Notes: generated from the sequence alone by a model not told the origin. A stretch of 64,000 nt of DNA from Pseudomonas sp. J452 (GCF_024666525.1 NZ_CP088294.1:4650001-4714000); one strand, 5' to 3'; shown: positions 1 to 9,425, counted from the first letter of the stretch. Numbers and translations are program-made.

Positions 1-200
1 ACGAGACGGGCATCGGCCGGACACTGCAGGGCACATTCGCCGAGCAGCACGCTCTTGCCGCTGCCGGCCGGCGCACAGAGCAGGCGCAGGCGGCAATCGG
101 CCTGCAGCAGGGCGTCACGCAGGCGCGTACGCGGCAGGTGGACGGGGGGTAGCCGGGGCAGATCGGCTGCCCTGGTTGCAGGGCGTGATCCTGGTGCCAT
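1..200 (-). CDS. LuxR-family (MalT-like) transcriptional regulator, N-terminal part only
   Basis: Only the first 66 or so codons are in the window; the gene runs off the left edge. The start is the ATG whose first base is 200. The visible N-terminus contains the P-loop APAGSGKS followed by VLL, preceded by a Leu/Pro-rich stretch (LPRLPPVHLPR). That is the usual beginning of large MalT-type LuxR regulators, which carry an NTPase domain and a C-terminal helix-turn-helix. In pseudomonads such regulators often sit beside DUF1302/DUF1329 genes, as here (332-3659). It may control them, but that is an inference from position. The LuxR helix-turn-helix is outside the window, so the family call rests on the N-terminus and context. 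Confidence 0.7.
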   Translation of the reverse strand, partial: MAPGSRPATRAADLPRLPPVHLPRTRLRDALLQADCRLRLLCAPAGSGKSVLLGECALQCPADARL

Positions 201-276
201 GAGTGCACTCGACTTTATTGTTCTAGGGTGATTCATCCTTGCAGAGCCTGGCGCAACTGCGCAAATGCGCCGGCAT

Positions 277-302
277 AAAAAAAGCGGCCCGGGAGGGCCG
301 CC
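277..302 (-). terminator. Rho-independent terminator after the DUF1329 gene
   Basis: Read on the minus strand, a 7-bp perfect GC stem (GCGGCCC with GGGCCGC, loop of 4) is followed by a run of seven T. It lies 30 bases past the stop codon at 332 and would end the DUF1302-DUF1329 transcript. Confidence 0.85.
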
Positions 303-331
303 AAATCATGGAGTTGTGGAAAGTCGAGGGA

Positions 332-1711
332 TCAGCGCACGCCAGCCTGACGCAGGGCCGCCGGAGTGTAGGCAGAGGCGGTGGTCTTGGCGCCGAACTC
401 GTAGGACTGCTTCTCCTCGTTCTTCAGACCGAGCACCGAGTAACGACCGGCGATCACGTCATACAGCGCTTCGGCGGTATAGCCGGGCACCTGCTTGTGG
501 TAGTACTGCTGGGCATGCGCCTCGGCGACGCGCCACAGCTGACCGCGACCGTCGTAGTGATCGATCAGGGCGGCTTGCCAGGTGTCCTCGTCGAAGTACA
601 TGTGGCGGGTGGCGTAGATATGCCGTTCGCCGTCCTTCAGCTTGGCCACCACTTCCCACACGCGGTGCAGCTCGTAGCGGGTCAGATCCTGGTTGATATG
701 GCCAACCTTGAGGATGTCCTCGTACTTCAGGTTCGGCGAGTCCAGCTTGTAGCTGTTGTAGGGGATGTACATCTCCTTCTTGCCGACCAGCTCCCAGGTG
801 TAGCGATCCGGGGAACCGTTGAACATGTCGTAGTTGTCCGAGGTGGCCAGGCCGTCGGCGGCGGTGGCCGGGCCGTCATAGGCCACCTGCGGGGCGCGGC
901 GCACGCGGCGCTGGCCGGCGTTGTAGAGCCAGGCCATGCGCGGTTCCTTGACCTGGTCGATGGTCTCGTGGACTAGCAGCACGTTACCGGCCAGGCGCGA
1001 CGGAGCCGTCACGTTCTGGATGAAGTAGAACAGGATGTTCTGCGCCTTGGCCTTATCCAGATCCGGCAGGTTGCCCGGATAGGAGATCTCGTCGGTGAAC
1101 TGCACCATGTTGAAGGCGCCGTTGGTCTGCGGCTGCACGCGGGTCATGTAACGCTTGACGTTGCCGCCGCGGTAACGGGTGCTGTGGTTCCACGCTACCT
1201 CGACGCCGCTCTTGGGCAGCGGGAAGGCGTAGTAGCGGCTGTCGCCGAAACCGGACAGGCCATTGCCACCGTCGAGACCTTCGGTATTGAGGGCACTGGT
1301 CTTGATCGCCGCGTAGATATCGTCCGGCAGCGCCGCGCTGCGGTGGGTCGGGTACACCGGGATCTTGTAGGTGTCTGGGTAGCGCTTGAACATCGCCAGC
1401 TGGCCGGCGGACAGTTTGTCCTTGTACTGCTCGGCATTGGCCGCGGTGATGGTGAACAGCGGCTGCTCGCTGGCGAACGGGTCGGCGAGGAAACCCTTGG
1501 CGTCCACTGCACCGGCGTTGGTCGGTAGGCCGCCGGTCCACGCGGGGATGCTGCCGTCGGCATTGCCGGCCTTCTCGGCGCCGATCGGGGTCAGGCTGGC
1601 GCCCAACTTGGCCGCTTCGTCCGGGCTGACCTTGGCCATCACGCTGGTAGCCAGCAGGGACAGAGCCAGGACACCGGATTGCAGCAGGAATTTTGTTGTT
1701 TTCATTTGCAT
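332..1711 (-). CDS. DUF1329 family envelope protein
   Basis: The protein has about 459 residues. It has an N-terminal signal peptide (MQMKTTKFLLQSGVLALSLL..., cleavage probably after VMA) and then the conserved DUF1329 opening with LGASLTPIGAEKAGNADGSIP and PAWTGG. DUF1329 proteins have a LolA/LolB-like fold and are predicted outer-membrane or periplasmic proteins; their biochemical role is not settled. The ATG at 1711 is preferred because GAGGAAAG lies about 6 bases upstream; the ATG two codons later is also possible. The gene lies 25 bases downstream of the DUF1302 gene, so the two probably form an operon, the usual pairing in Pseudomonas. The operon ends at a clear terminator (277-302). 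Confidence 0.9.
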   Translation of the reverse strand: MQMKTTKFLLQSGVLALSLLATSVMAKVSPDEAAKLGASLTPIGAEKAGNADGSIPAWTGGLPTNAGAVDAKGFLADPFASEQPLFTITAANAEQYKDKLSAGQLAMFKRYPDTYKIPVYPTHRSAALPDDIYAAIKTSALNTEGLDGGNGLSGFGDSRYYAFPLPKSGVEVAWNHSTRYRGGNVKRYMTRVQPQTNGAFNMVQFTDEISYPGNLPDLDKAKAQNILFYFIQNVTAPSRLAGNVLLVHETIDQVKEPRMAWLYNAGQRRVRRAPQVAYDGPATAADGLATSDNYDMFNGSPDRYTWELVGKKEMYIPYNSYKLDSPNLKYEDILKVGHINQDLTRYELHRVWEVVAKLKDGERHIYATRHMYFDEDTWQAALIDHYDGRGQLWRVAEAHAQQYYHKQVPGYTAEALYDVIAGRYSVLGLKNEEKQSYEFGAKTTASAYTPAALRQAGVR

Positions 1712-1736
1712 GTCTTTCCTCAAAGGTCCTGAGCGC

Positions 1737-3659
1737 TTAGAAATTCGCGCCGAAGCTGAGTGCTACGAAGTCACGGTCGATCGAAGTGTTGTAGTCGCCA
1801 CCGAAGAAGTCGGTGTAAGACAGGTTAGCCGTGTAGGTGTTCTGGTACTCAGCTTCCACAGCCAGACTCACAGCCTTACGGCCTTCTTCGAAGTTGGCAC
1901 CTGGGCCAGGCGAATAACCGTCAACGTCATGCGACCAGGCCACGCTCGGGCGCAGGTTCACACCGGCGAACACGTCCGGGTAATCCCAGATCGCACGGGT
2001 GCGATAGCCCCAGGAGCTGTGGGTAGTGAAGCCGTCGTCGTTGCAGTCTTTAGTGGCGTTGCTGAAATCAGCATTGCCTTCGGCACCAGCAACGGTGACA
2101 TTGTTCAGTGCTTCGCATGTGCCATTCGGCAGCTCACCTGGCCCGAAGATCGGATCACGGCCATAGCGCGCCTCACTGGAGTGCTCCAGACCACCCACAA
2201 AGGTCGCCCCAACTTCGCCCACCAGAGTCAGACGGCTGGCGCCCATCACCTGATCCACGAAGTGGGTGAAGGTGGTTTGAATCTGGGTCACTTCTTTACG
2301 CTTGTAGCCGTGCTGAACAGCACCGGGGGTAAGTACAGATGCATCCGCGAAGGGGTTACTGAACGCAGGGTCCGAACTCTCAATCGGGCGAACTGCTGAG
2401 TACAGGACGTCAGTAGTGTTGAGCGCCACTGGAGCATTGGGGCGATAACTGACTTCCCCGCTCCAGGCAGTACCTGTAGGCAGAGTGGTAGAGAAACTCA
2501 AACCATAAAGGCGAATATCCTCAGGGTATTCCATGAAATAACTAGAGTTACCTGCAATCGCAAGAGCGGCTGCCGGCCCAGCCAATCCCACAGCATTTAA
2601 CCCAGGACTACCTAAAATCTGACCTGCGGCATCGTATGTTGCTTGATCAGGCGCCACGCCACTAAGAATCGGAGCGCGACTGTGGTAGTTCATGGCGTAG
2701 GCGCCGAACTCGGTGTCCAGAGGCTCGTAGAAGTAACGGAATGCAAGCCCCCACTGACCATCATCACGAGCATCTTTATCGTCACTGCGGCGAACAAGAT
2801 TGCCCTCAACGTTTGAGTCCAACGGATCGATACCATTGGCAGCCAGAATGCCACCAAGTGCGGCGAGTCGTGCCCGGTTATTAGTCAACAGACGCAGATT
2901 GTCATCGCAACCATCTGCCGCCACGTCCACCTGGGAGAAGAAGGTGCCGCAGTTGTCGACTACGGTCTGATCCCACTCCAGCTGATAGAAAGCTTCCATC
3001 GACAGGTTGTCGGTCAGGCTCTGCGAGACGTAGAACATGTTGACCGGGATCAGGCCTTCCTTGACCTCGGCACCCGGACGGCGGAACGCAGAAACGTCGA
3101 CCGGGTTGATGGCGTTGATACTGTTCTGGATGAAAGTACTTTCACCCCAGCTCACCACCTGTTTGCCCAGACGTACAGAGCCCGGCTGATCGCCAATCGA
3201 GTAGTTGTGGTAGACGAAGGCGTCGAGGATTTCGGCGCCGGATGCCTGGGCACCCTCTTTACGGTTGCTGTCGTCGATATCCTTGAACAGGCGGCTCTCG
3301 TCTTTCAGTTCGAAGTCGTACCAGTACTTGCCGCGAACGAACACACCGGTGTCGCCGTACTTCAACTCGAGGTCGTGAATACCCTTGAAGATCTTCGAGA
3401 AGGTCTCGCCCTTCTTGAAGTTCAGGCGACCATCGTCGGTGGTCTGCGACAGGCCTTGGCCGCCGTTGTTGACACCGATCAGATCAGGATCGGCACCGCG
3501 CGCGGACCAGCTGGCACCTACGGAGAGAGAGGAATCGAGCTGCCCTTCGATCTCGCCGATGTTGAAGGTCACGGCCTGCGCCGGGACAGCACAGCTCAAG
3601 GCGATGGCGGCGGCCAAGGCATGGGGTTGGAAACGGATGATTGTTGTTTTTATGGTCAT
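1737..3659 (-). CDS. DUF1302 family outer-membrane protein
   Basis: The protein has about 640 residues with a signal peptide (MTIKTTIIRFQPHALAAAIA..., cleavage near PAQA) and then the DUF1302 opening VTFNIGEIEGQLDSSLSVGASW. It ends in ...VALSFGANF; a C-terminal Phe is typical of beta-barrel outer-membrane proteins. Conserved family segments include RLGKQVVSWGESTFIQNSINAIN. The ATG at 3659 is chosen over an upstream in-frame ATG because it starts the signal peptide and has AGGGGA about 8 bases upstream. It is the first gene of a DUF1302-DUF1329 pair. Function is unknown; lipid or sterol handling has been suggested for such pairs. Codons for roughly residues 240-390 look less GC-rich than the rest, perhaps because surface loops are variable. 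Confidence 0.9.
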   Translation of the reverse strand: MTIKTTIIRFQPHALAAAIALSCAVPAQAVTFNIGEIEGQLDSSLSVGASWSARGADPDLIGVNNGGQGLSQTTDDGRLNFKKGETFSKIFKGIHDLELKYGDTGVFVRGKYWYDFELKDESRLFKDIDDSNRKEGAQASGAEILDAFVYHNYSIGDQPGSVRLGKQVVSWGESTFIQNSINAINPVDVSAFRRPGAEVKEGLIPVNMFYVSQSLTDNLSMEAFYQLEWDQTVVDNCGTFFSQVDVAADGCDDNLRLLTNNRARLAALGGILAANGIDPLDSNVEGNLVRRSDDKDARDDGQWGLAFRYFYEPLDTEFGAYAMNYHSRAPILSGVAPDQATYDAAGQILGSPGLNAVGLAGPAAALAIAGNSSYFMEYPEDIRLYGLSFSTTLPTGTAWSGEVSYRPNAPVALNTTDVLYSAVRPIESSDPAFSNPFADASVLTPGAVQHGYKRKEVTQIQTTFTHFVDQVMGASRLTLVGEVGATFVGGLEHSSEARYGRDPIFGPGELPNGTCEALNNVTVAGAEGNADFSNATKDCNDDGFTTHSSWGYRTRAIWDYPDVFAGVNLRPSVAWSHDVDGYSPGPGANFEEGRKAVSLAVEAEYQNTYTANLSYTDFFGGDYNTSIDRDFVALSFGANF

Positions 3660-4023
3660 GCAGCTATCCCCTGCGGGTATTTGATCGGCGAGCAAAGCTA
3701 ATCAATCCCTCCTGCCGGGGTAACGGACAAAGTAGTGATATTGAAAGTCATCCCAAAGAGTGAGTTTTTCCGCCGCAACCGCCGATCAGCACGGCACTCG
3801 AGCACCTTTCAGCCGGCCGTGCTGGTGCCGAGCGACCTCCAGGTCAGCGGGCAGGCACAAATCCCCCTTGTCAGGGTTGGTCGTCGCGGACAGAGAACCT
3901 AAGACCCTGTTCACGATCTTTTGGACTAGAGCCAGACAAGGCGCCACGCACTCATGCTGGCGTTCAGCGCGGCAGCACGCACTCGGTTTACCATGTGCCC
4001 CCGCGTCTGTTGATCGATTAGCC
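3660..4023. other. Divergent intergenic region with a repeat-end remnant
   Basis: This 364-base gap separates the minus-strand DUF1302 gene from the plus-strand methyltransferase, so it should hold both promoters. Around 3905-3945 it carries CCCTGTTCACGATC followed by an AGCCAGACAAGGCG segment. The 13-mer CCTGTTCACGATC recurs inverted at 11985-11997, and the AGACAAGGCG part also occurs in the 140-bp element at 19338-19477. It is probably the decayed end of a small non-coding repeat. No convincing ORF was found. Confidence 0.4.
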
Positions 4024-4980
4024 ATGCACACCGAAGCCCTGCACACCCTGCACCAGCATCTGAACGCCGCCTTGGCCTGCGCCCCCGATGAGGCCCGCCG
4101 CCTGTTCCACGGTCGTGGCCGCTGCTGGCCGGGGCTGGAGCATGTGACGGTGGACTGGTTGCAAGGCGTGGTGCTGGTGGCGCTGTTCCGTGAGCCGGCT
4201 ACCGATGAGCTGAACGCCCTGAACAGCATGCTGCTAAGCCTCAGCGCATCGCCGCAATGGCTGGCCAGTGGCGCCCAGGCCCTGCTGCTGCAACACCGCT
4301 ACCGGCCGGACAGCGCCAGCGAGTGGCTATGCGGCGAGCCGGTCGAGCACTGGCTGGTCAGCGAGAATGGCCTGCAGTTCAAGCTGGACCTGGGCCGCAA
4401 GCAGAATACCGGGCTGTTTCTCGACATGCGCCACGGCCGGCGCTGGGTGCAGCAACAGGCGCACGGCCAGCGCGTGCTGAACCTGTTCGCCTACACCTGC
4501 GGTTTTTCGGTGGCGGCCATCGCCGGGGGCGCCGAGCATGTGGTCAACCTGGACATGGCCAAGGCCGCCCTGAGCCGCGGTCGCGAGAATCACCGTTTGA
4601 ATCAGCATGACCTGAGCCGGGTCAGCTTCCTCGGCCATGACCTGTTCAAGTCCTGGGGCAAGCTCAAGCGCGAAGGGCCCTACGACCTGATCATCATCGA
4701 CCCGCCATCGTTCCAGAAAGGCAGCTTCGTGCTGACCCAGGACTACCAGAAAGTCCTGCGCCGTCTGCCCGACCTGCTCACCGAGCAAGGCACGGTGCTG
4801 GCCTGCATGAACGACCCCGCGATTGGCGTGGACTTCCTGCTTGCGGGCTTCGCCAGCGAGGCGCCCGACCTGCTGTTCGTGCAGCGCCTGGACAATCCGC
4901 CGGAGTTCGCCGACAGCCAGCCAGAAGGTGGCCTGAAGGCGCTGGTGTTCAAGCAGCGCCAGGCCTCCTCATCCGTGTAG
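4024..4980 (+). CDS. Class I SAM-dependent methyltransferase, RlmI/RlmK-like
   Basis: The protein has 318 residues with a Rossmann-fold methyltransferase core. The SAM-binding motif I is NLFAYTCGFSVAAIAGGA, an acidic residue follows in VVNLDMAKAAL, and the motif IV segment is YDLIIIDPPSFQKGSF. The DPPSF tetrad and TCGFS arrangement match the RlmI/RlmK and YccW-type 23S rRNA methyltransferases. The protein is shorter than RlmI (about 396 residues) and lacks an obvious PUA domain at the start. The ATG at 4024 is chosen because coding character begins there; no strong ribosome-binding site is visible. The rRNA target is inferred from family similarity only. Confidence 0.8.
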   Translation: MHTEALHTLHQHLNAALACAPDEARRLFHGRGRCWPGLEHVTVDWLQGVVLVALFREPATDELNALNSMLLSLSASPQWLASGAQALLLQHRYRPDSASEWLCGEPVEHWLVSENGLQFKLDLGRKQNTGLFLDMRHGRRWVQQQAHGQRVLNLFAYTCGFSVAAIAGGAEHVVNLDMAKAALSRGRENHRLNQHDLSRVSFLGHDLFKSWGKLKREGPYDLIIIDPPSFQKGSFVLTQDYQKVLRRLPDLLTEQGTVLACMNDPAIGVDFLLAGFASEAPDLLFVQRLDNPPEFADSQPEGGLKALVFKQRQASSSV

Positions 4981-5067
4981 GAACCTGACTAGGATCTCGC
5001 AACGCCCTTCTCCCCAACCCTCGGCTTTAGCTTCCTGCATCACTCTACCTCCGCCTCCATGCAGTCG

Positions 5068-5090
5068 TCTCCCGCGAGCGGGAGAGGGGC
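5068..5090. repeat. REP-like palindrome (CTCTCCC family) in a 257-base gap
   Basis: This is a perfect 8-bp inverted repeat, TCTCCCGC-GA-GCGGGAGA, followed by GGGGC. CTCTCCC/GGGAGAGG sequences recur at 16658-16680 and 33254-33290, always between genes. It lies between two convergent genes (4980 and 5238). Nothing else was seen in 4981-5237. Confidence 0.6.
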
Positions 5091-5237
5091 ACCTGACCGG
5101 CGGACTTCCGCGCCTATGAGTTCGGGCTAGACCGGCACGGGGCCTCTATGGTGTGCTGCCCAGGGCCTTCTTCACTGCTCGCCAGTTATTTCCAGGACCT
5201 CCGACAGCGCCTGGCTAACCCAGGCGCCGGGGCTGCG

Positions 5238-5765
5238 TCAGAGTGCGCCTTCAGAGCCGGTGTAGCTGGCCCCTTGCACCTTGCCATCCGGGCTCGACAG
5301 GCACGACCAGGGCGCGTCTGCGCCCGGCACCTCGATGGTGACACCAACACCGGCCTCGGCAGTGAGTACGTCAGTCACCTTCAATTTGGCCTGTGCGACG
5401 TTGGTGCTCTTGGCCACTGCAGCCAGGCAGGCCGCCTCAGCCTTGGCCGTCGGCGAAGCAGCAGTTTCCGCGCCAGCCTTGGTCTCGGCACAGACACCAT
5501 TGGCACCGTGTTTGCCGGTGTAGGACAGCGACGGCGAACCGTCGGGATTGATGCTCAGGGAGAGAATCACTCCCTCGCCCTTGGCCTCGAAGTAGTTGTC
5601 GTTGAACTTCTTCAGCTGGGTTTCCTTGCCGTTGATATAGACAGGACCGCCCTCATCGGCGTGCACGTCTAGATTGCCCGGGCAGGTGGCATTGAGTTGT
5701 GGGATACCCGCCTGGGCGGCACCCGCCAGGAGCAGCATAGTGATGGCAGTCAGGGTTCTGTTCAT
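5238..5765 (-). CDS. Conserved hypothetical secreted protein
   Basis: The mature part follows a short signal peptide (MNRTLTAITMLLLAGAAQA, then GIPQL). Of 175 residues, the first half contains a GGPVYINGKETQLKKFNDNYFEA segment and the second half AACLAAVAKSTNVAQAKLKV, with an APWSCL-type Cys and the end YTGSEGAL. Such two-part small secreted proteins are common in Pseudomonas; I know no established function. The start at 5765 is preferred because GAGGGA lies about 7 bases upstream; the ATG two codons earlier is too close to that site. It contains four Cys after the signal, which may form disulfides. Confidence 0.75.
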   Translation of the reverse strand: MNRTLTAITMLLLAGAAQAGIPQLNATCPGNLDVHADEGGPVYINGKETQLKKFNDNYFEAKGEGVILSLSINPDGSPSLSYTGKHGANGVCAETKAGAETAASPTAKAEAACLAAVAKSTNVAQAKLKVTDVLTAEAGVGVTIEVPGADAPWSCLSSPDGKVQGASYTGSEGAL

Positions 5766-5877
5766 CTGCATTCCCTCGTCGATGGAGTGGTCGCCGCCTG
5801 CTGGGTAACCGACGCTTGAAACACTCAACCCAACACGGCCCATGCAGCTTAGCTGAGCCGCCCGCAAACGCTGGAGG

Positions 5878-6414
5878 CTAGTTCGGTTGCTCCATCTCGG
5901 CCTTCAGCGCCTCATAGGCCGGCGCCGCGTAGATGCCCACGGCCACTGCCAACTCCATGACCCGCGGCAGGTCGCTGGTGTAGACGAGCACGCACTGCAA
6001 CTCATCGTCCAGCGGCTCGCTGAGATCGACCAGCACATAACCGCCCTTCTCCTTGTACATGCTGGAGAGCTGCACCTGGATGCGGTTGAGGGCTTTCAGC
6101 GGCTCGATCTTTGTCAGTTGCTTAGGCTTGATGTTGAAGGGTACGTCCGGGCCAAAGGACTCGATGATGTGCTGCAGCAGCTCCTCGTAGCTGTCGGCCT
6201 GGAACAGCACGGTTTCCGGCAGGCTGCCGATCACCACCCATTCGCCCAGCGGGATGGGGAAACTGTCGTCGTAGTTGATGTCCGGGTTGGCGGCGAGGAA
6301 GGCCTGCGGGTCGGCATAGGCCTGGGCAGCCTCGTCGGCGATACGGGCGATCTCCTCGTCGGTCATGCAGCCGGAGCTGATCAGAGTGATAAGTTCGAGG
6401 AGTTGGGCTTGCAT
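5878..6414 (-). CDS. Conserved hypothetical protein
   Basis: The protein has 178 residues, mildly acidic and without a signal peptide or membrane segment. It begins MQAQLLELITLISSGCMTDEE and has a central segment SFGPDVPFNIKPKQL. I do not recognise a named domain. It may be cytoplasmic. It lies 112 bases from the small secreted protein (5765) and 100 bases from the oxidase gene (6515), all on the same strand, but the gaps are too large to argue for an operon. Confidence 0.7.
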   Translation of the reverse strand: MQAQLLELITLISSGCMTDEEIARIADEAAQAYADPQAFLAANPDINYDDSFPIPLGEWVVIGSLPETVLFQADSYEELLQHIIESFGPDVPFNIKPKQLTKIEPLKALNRIQVQLSSMYKEKGGYVLVDLSEPLDDELQCVLVYTSDLPRVMELAVAVGIYAAPAYEALKAEMEQPN

Positions 6415-6514
6415 GGGGAGAGTCCTGGCGCCTGGATTGGGCGCCTAGGATACAGGGGCAACGCCGGACGGGTGAAACCCTAACGCGGGTTCACCGGCCC
6501 TACTCACCTTGCAC

Positions 6515-7828
6515 TTAGCGCAGCTTTTCCAGCAGCCCGTAGTACCACATGCCCACGGCCAGCATCGGGTTGCCGAACACGTCACCGAGCGGCACCTTGA
6601 TGTGCTTGCAGCTGGCGAAGGTGTCGAACTGGCCGAGGCTGCCGGTCAGGGCCTTGGCCATGATCTCGCCCATGATGTGGGTGGTGGCGATGCCGTGGCC
6701 GGAGTAGCCCTGGCAGTACCAGACGTTGTCCGACAGCTTGCCCAGCTGCGGGATGCGGTTCATCACGATGCCCATAGCGCAGCTCCACTGGAACTCGATG
6801 TCGACGCCCTTGAGCTGCGGGAAGGTCCGCTCGATGCACGGGCGCAGCTCGCCGGCGATATCGCGTGAGTCGCGCCCGGAATAGTTGGCGCCACCGCCGA
6901 ACAGCAGGCGGCCGTCGGCGGTCATGCGGTAGTAATCCAGCACGAAGCGGCAGTCGTACACGGCCAGGTTCTGCGGGTTGAGCTGCTTGGCCAGCTCGCC
7001 CAGCGGCTTGGTGGTGACGATGCCGCCCATGGCCGGGAAGATCTTGCCCTTGAGCTGTTTGGGTTCCAGCTTGTGGTACACGTCGCCGGCCAGCAGCACC
7101 TGCTTGGCGTCGATGCGGCCCTGGGCGGTGATCACCGCCGGATTGGCGCCGTGGACGATTTCCAGCACCTCGGAATGTTCGAAGATCAGCGCGCCCAGGC
7201 TGGCGGCAGCCTTGGCCTCACCGATGCACAGATTCAAGGGGTGCAGGTGCATGTTGCGGGTGTTCTTCAGTGCGCCCATATAGAGATCGCTGCCCAAGTG
7301 GGAACGCACGCCCTCGCGATCCAGCAGGGTCACTTCATCACCCATGCCGCGGCGCTGGGCCTCGGCGTAGGTGCTTTCCAGCTCGCTCATGTGCACCGGC
7401 TTCATCGCCGCATGCAGGTGACCGTGGCGCAGGTCGCACTGGATGCCGTACTTCTCGACCCGGCTCTTGATGATTTCGTGACCGCGCCAGCGCAGGTGCC
7501 AGATGAAGTCGTCGACTTCGTCGCCGAGCTTATTGCGCATCTGCTTGGTCATCGCCGCATCGCCTGACAGGCTGCCGGTGACCTGGCCGCCATTGCGTCC
7601 GGTGGCGCCCCAGCCGATCTTGTGCGACTCGACGATGGCCACCTTGAGGCCGCGCTCGGCCAGCTCCACCGCACTGGCCACACCGGTGAAGCCGCCGCCG
7701 ATGATCACCACGTCGACGCTGACCTGGCCCTGCAGGGTCGGATAGTCGGTCTCCTCGTTGAGGGTGGCGGTGTAGTACGACTTGCAGCGCTCGGCGGCGG
7801 GGATCACGGGCTGGGTGGCGGCGTTCAT
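6515..7828 (-). CDS. puuB: FAD-dependent gamma-glutamylputrescine oxidase-like protein
   Basis: The protein has 437 residues. It belongs to the DAO family of flavin amine oxidases, with an FAD-binding GGGFTGVASAVELAERG near residue 40 followed by the GWGATGRNGGQ motif typical of PuuB and related gamma-glutamyl-polyamine oxidases. The C-terminus contains a second flavin-contact segment, CQGYSGHGIATTHIMGE. The proposed reaction is oxidative deamination of gamma-glutamylputrescine in putrescine catabolism. No other puu gene is visible nearby, so the substrate is inferred from family. The start at 7828 (MNAATQP) has AAGGAA about 7 bases upstream; in-frame sequence further upstream contains a REP repeat and is not coding. 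Confidence 0.8.
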   Translation of the reverse strand: MNAATQPVIPAAERCKSYYTATLNEETDYPTLQGQVSVDVVIIGGGFTGVASAVELAERGLKVAIVESHKIGWGATGRNGGQVTGSLSGDAAMTKQMRNKLGDEVDDFIWHLRWRGHEIIKSRVEKYGIQCDLRHGHLHAAMKPVHMSELESTYAEAQRRGMGDEVTLLDREGVRSHLGSDLYMGALKNTRNMHLHPLNLCIGEAKAAASLGALIFEHSEVLEIVHGANPAVITAQGRIDAKQVLLAGDVYHKLEPKQLKGKIFPAMGGIVTTKPLGELAKQLNPQNLAVYDCRFVLDYYRMTADGRLLFGGGANYSGRDSRDIAGELRPCIERTFPQLKGVDIEFQWSCAMGIVMNRIPQLGKLSDNVWYCQGYSGHGIATTHIMGEIMAKALTGSLGQFDTFASCKHIKVPLGDVFGNPMLAVGMWYYGLLEKLR

Positions 7829-8233
7829 GCGGTGTTCCTTGTTGATAGGGCGTGGCAAGGCGCGAAACCATTTTCCACGGGATAGCGTGTAAGTAGCCCG
7901 GATGCAATCCGGGAACGGCCAGGTATTGGCAGGCAAGCGAATCGGCAATGGCACTGCGGACATGGCGCAGCCGCCTGGTTCAGGATGCTGAGTACAGACC
8001 ATCCGGTGGACGCGCGTGGCGGCAATGCCAGAGCGCCCAGAAGGCGAGAATTTCAGGCAGCAGCGGATCGCCGCGCCGGACCCCGGCCTGGAATAGGCCC
8101 AAACGAGGTGCATGGCGGGAAAGACAGATCGGGGAAATCATGGACAAGGAGACTCGCACGCCGGCGAGCGTTGGTTAAATCGGATTTTTTACACATTCAG
8201 GTTCGGTATCACTAAACAAACATACCTGTATCG
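7829..8233. other. Intergenic region of about 400 bases with one REP half-site
   Basis: It separates two minus-strand genes. A REP-like hairpin lies at 7893-7918 (GTAGCCCGGAT-GCA-ATCCGGG), the same family as 16749-16774 and 33172-33231. Near 8186-8232 the sequence becomes AT-rich. No gene was recognised. Confidence 0.5.
7893..7918. repeat. REP element, GTAGCCCGGAT family (single copy)
   Basis: Core stem CCCGGAT-GCA-ATCCGGG with the GTAG head. The same sequence occurs at 16749 and, as an inverted pair, at 33172. It lies upstream of the puuB-like gene. Confidence 0.75.
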
Positions 8234-9280
8234 CTAACGCGGCGGCTGGTAGCGGAACGGTACCGCCAGCCCGCTATCGATCTGCCAGGAAAGTTGATGC
8301 ACCCCGGCCAGCACGCCGCGATCGGTATTGCGCATCAGCTCCTGCCATTCCGCTTCGAAGGCGCTCTGGAGATTGCGGCGTAGTTGCGCCTCGGTTTCAG
8401 GGCGCTCGTTCGCGCGGGCAATGGCCGTGAAAATCGCCACGCCCAGGGACAGCGTAGTGCCGGCCACCCGCCCGACCATGGCGCCGACGGCGCTGGCCGC
8501 GCTGCTGGTGGTCAGCTCATCCACCAGTCGCTCACTGGTGCGCTGCGCCACCGAGGCAATGCCGGGGTCCGTCGACCAGTCCGCCAAACCGCCGGGAGTC
8601 GCACGAATGCGCTCGATCAGGCCGACATAGGCGGGCAGCCGTTTCAGCGGGTCGGCCTGCAGCAGCTCATAGAGCGACGCGCCGGGCGCCTGGGTGATGG
8701 CGGGAACCGCCTGCAAGCGCTGGTCGAACTGCTCCTGCGGCACCGCATGGCGCTGCGCCAGGCCCTGCAACCGCTGGTCGAGTTCCTGCACATAGAGCCG
8801 GGTGCTGCGCTCCATGATCTGATCGGGGTCATCCTCTTCGGCCACCGGCTCCAGCACGCGTTCCTGGTACTGCTCCTGCAGGTACAGCGCCAGGCGGCTG
8901 ACCGTCGGGTCCTTGTCGCCACCCGCGCTGAGCTTGTACCAGGACACCTTCATGCTCAGCCATTGCTGGGTCCAATAGCCGGAAAACCAGGGAATGAACT
9001 CATCGTCGGTCTGCTGGTAGACCCGCTCCATCCAGTGCTGCATGGACAGCAGGGCATGCTCCCTGGCCTGCTCGGCTGCGGCCTGCGATGCTCGGGCGAT
9101 GTCGCGGTCGACCTGGCGCCAGGTGCTGGCGGAAACCGCCACCGGTGGATCGCTGGCGCAACCGCCCAGCGCCACCAGCCAGGCGACGAGCAGGGCCTGC
9201 AGCGTCGGCCTGCATAGCCACCGTCCAAGCGTTTGGGCACGGCTGACGGCCGAGTCCCTTGCACTGCACATACCGCGCAA
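8234..9280 (-). CDS. Putative lipoprotein of unknown function
   Basis: The protein has 348 residues. The N-terminus has a basic region followed by a hydrophobic stretch (LLVAWLVALGGC), a plausible lipobox with Cys near residue 41; the long leader leaves the true start uncertain (ATG at 9280 or 9271). The body is rich in Gln, Arg and Glu helices, with a hydrophobic segment near residues 270-290 (SAVGAMVGRVAGTTLSLGVAIF) that could cross or touch a membrane. I recognise no named domain. An envelope location is likely; no function is assigned. Neighbouring genes give no clue. Confidence 0.65.
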   Translation of the reverse strand: MRGMCSARDSAVSRAQTLGRWLCRPTLQALLVAWLVALGGCASDPPVAVSASTWRQVDRDIARASQAAAEQAREHALLSMQHWMERVYQQTDDEFIPWFSGYWTQQWLSMKVSWYKLSAGGDKDPTVSRLALYLQEQYQERVLEPVAEEDDPDQIMERSTRLYVQELDQRLQGLAQRHAVPQEQFDQRLQAVPAITQAPGASLYELLQADPLKRLPAYVGLIERIRATPGGLADWSTDPGIASVAQRTSERLVDELTTSSAASAVGAMVGRVAGTTLSLGVAIFTAIARANERPETEAQLRRNLQSAFEAEWQELMRNTDRGVLAGVHQLSWQIDSGLAVPFRYQPPR

Positions 9281-9425
9281 CCGCCTCGCAGCCCGCTACG
9301 GGCCACGCCTCTCCTCCGGCAAGCTGCAGAACACCTGCGCAGCCTTGCCCGCCCCCGCTCCAACGGAACGTCCAGCACGTCCGACCCTGGTGTGTTGAGT
9401 ATAGGGCTCGCCCGCCTACCGACCG

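Noticed and set aside
7829..8113. N-terminal extension of the PuuB-like protein to 8113
   Set aside because: The extension contains a REP hairpin and no conserved sequence; the ATG at 7828 has a proper ribosome-binding site and family-like start.
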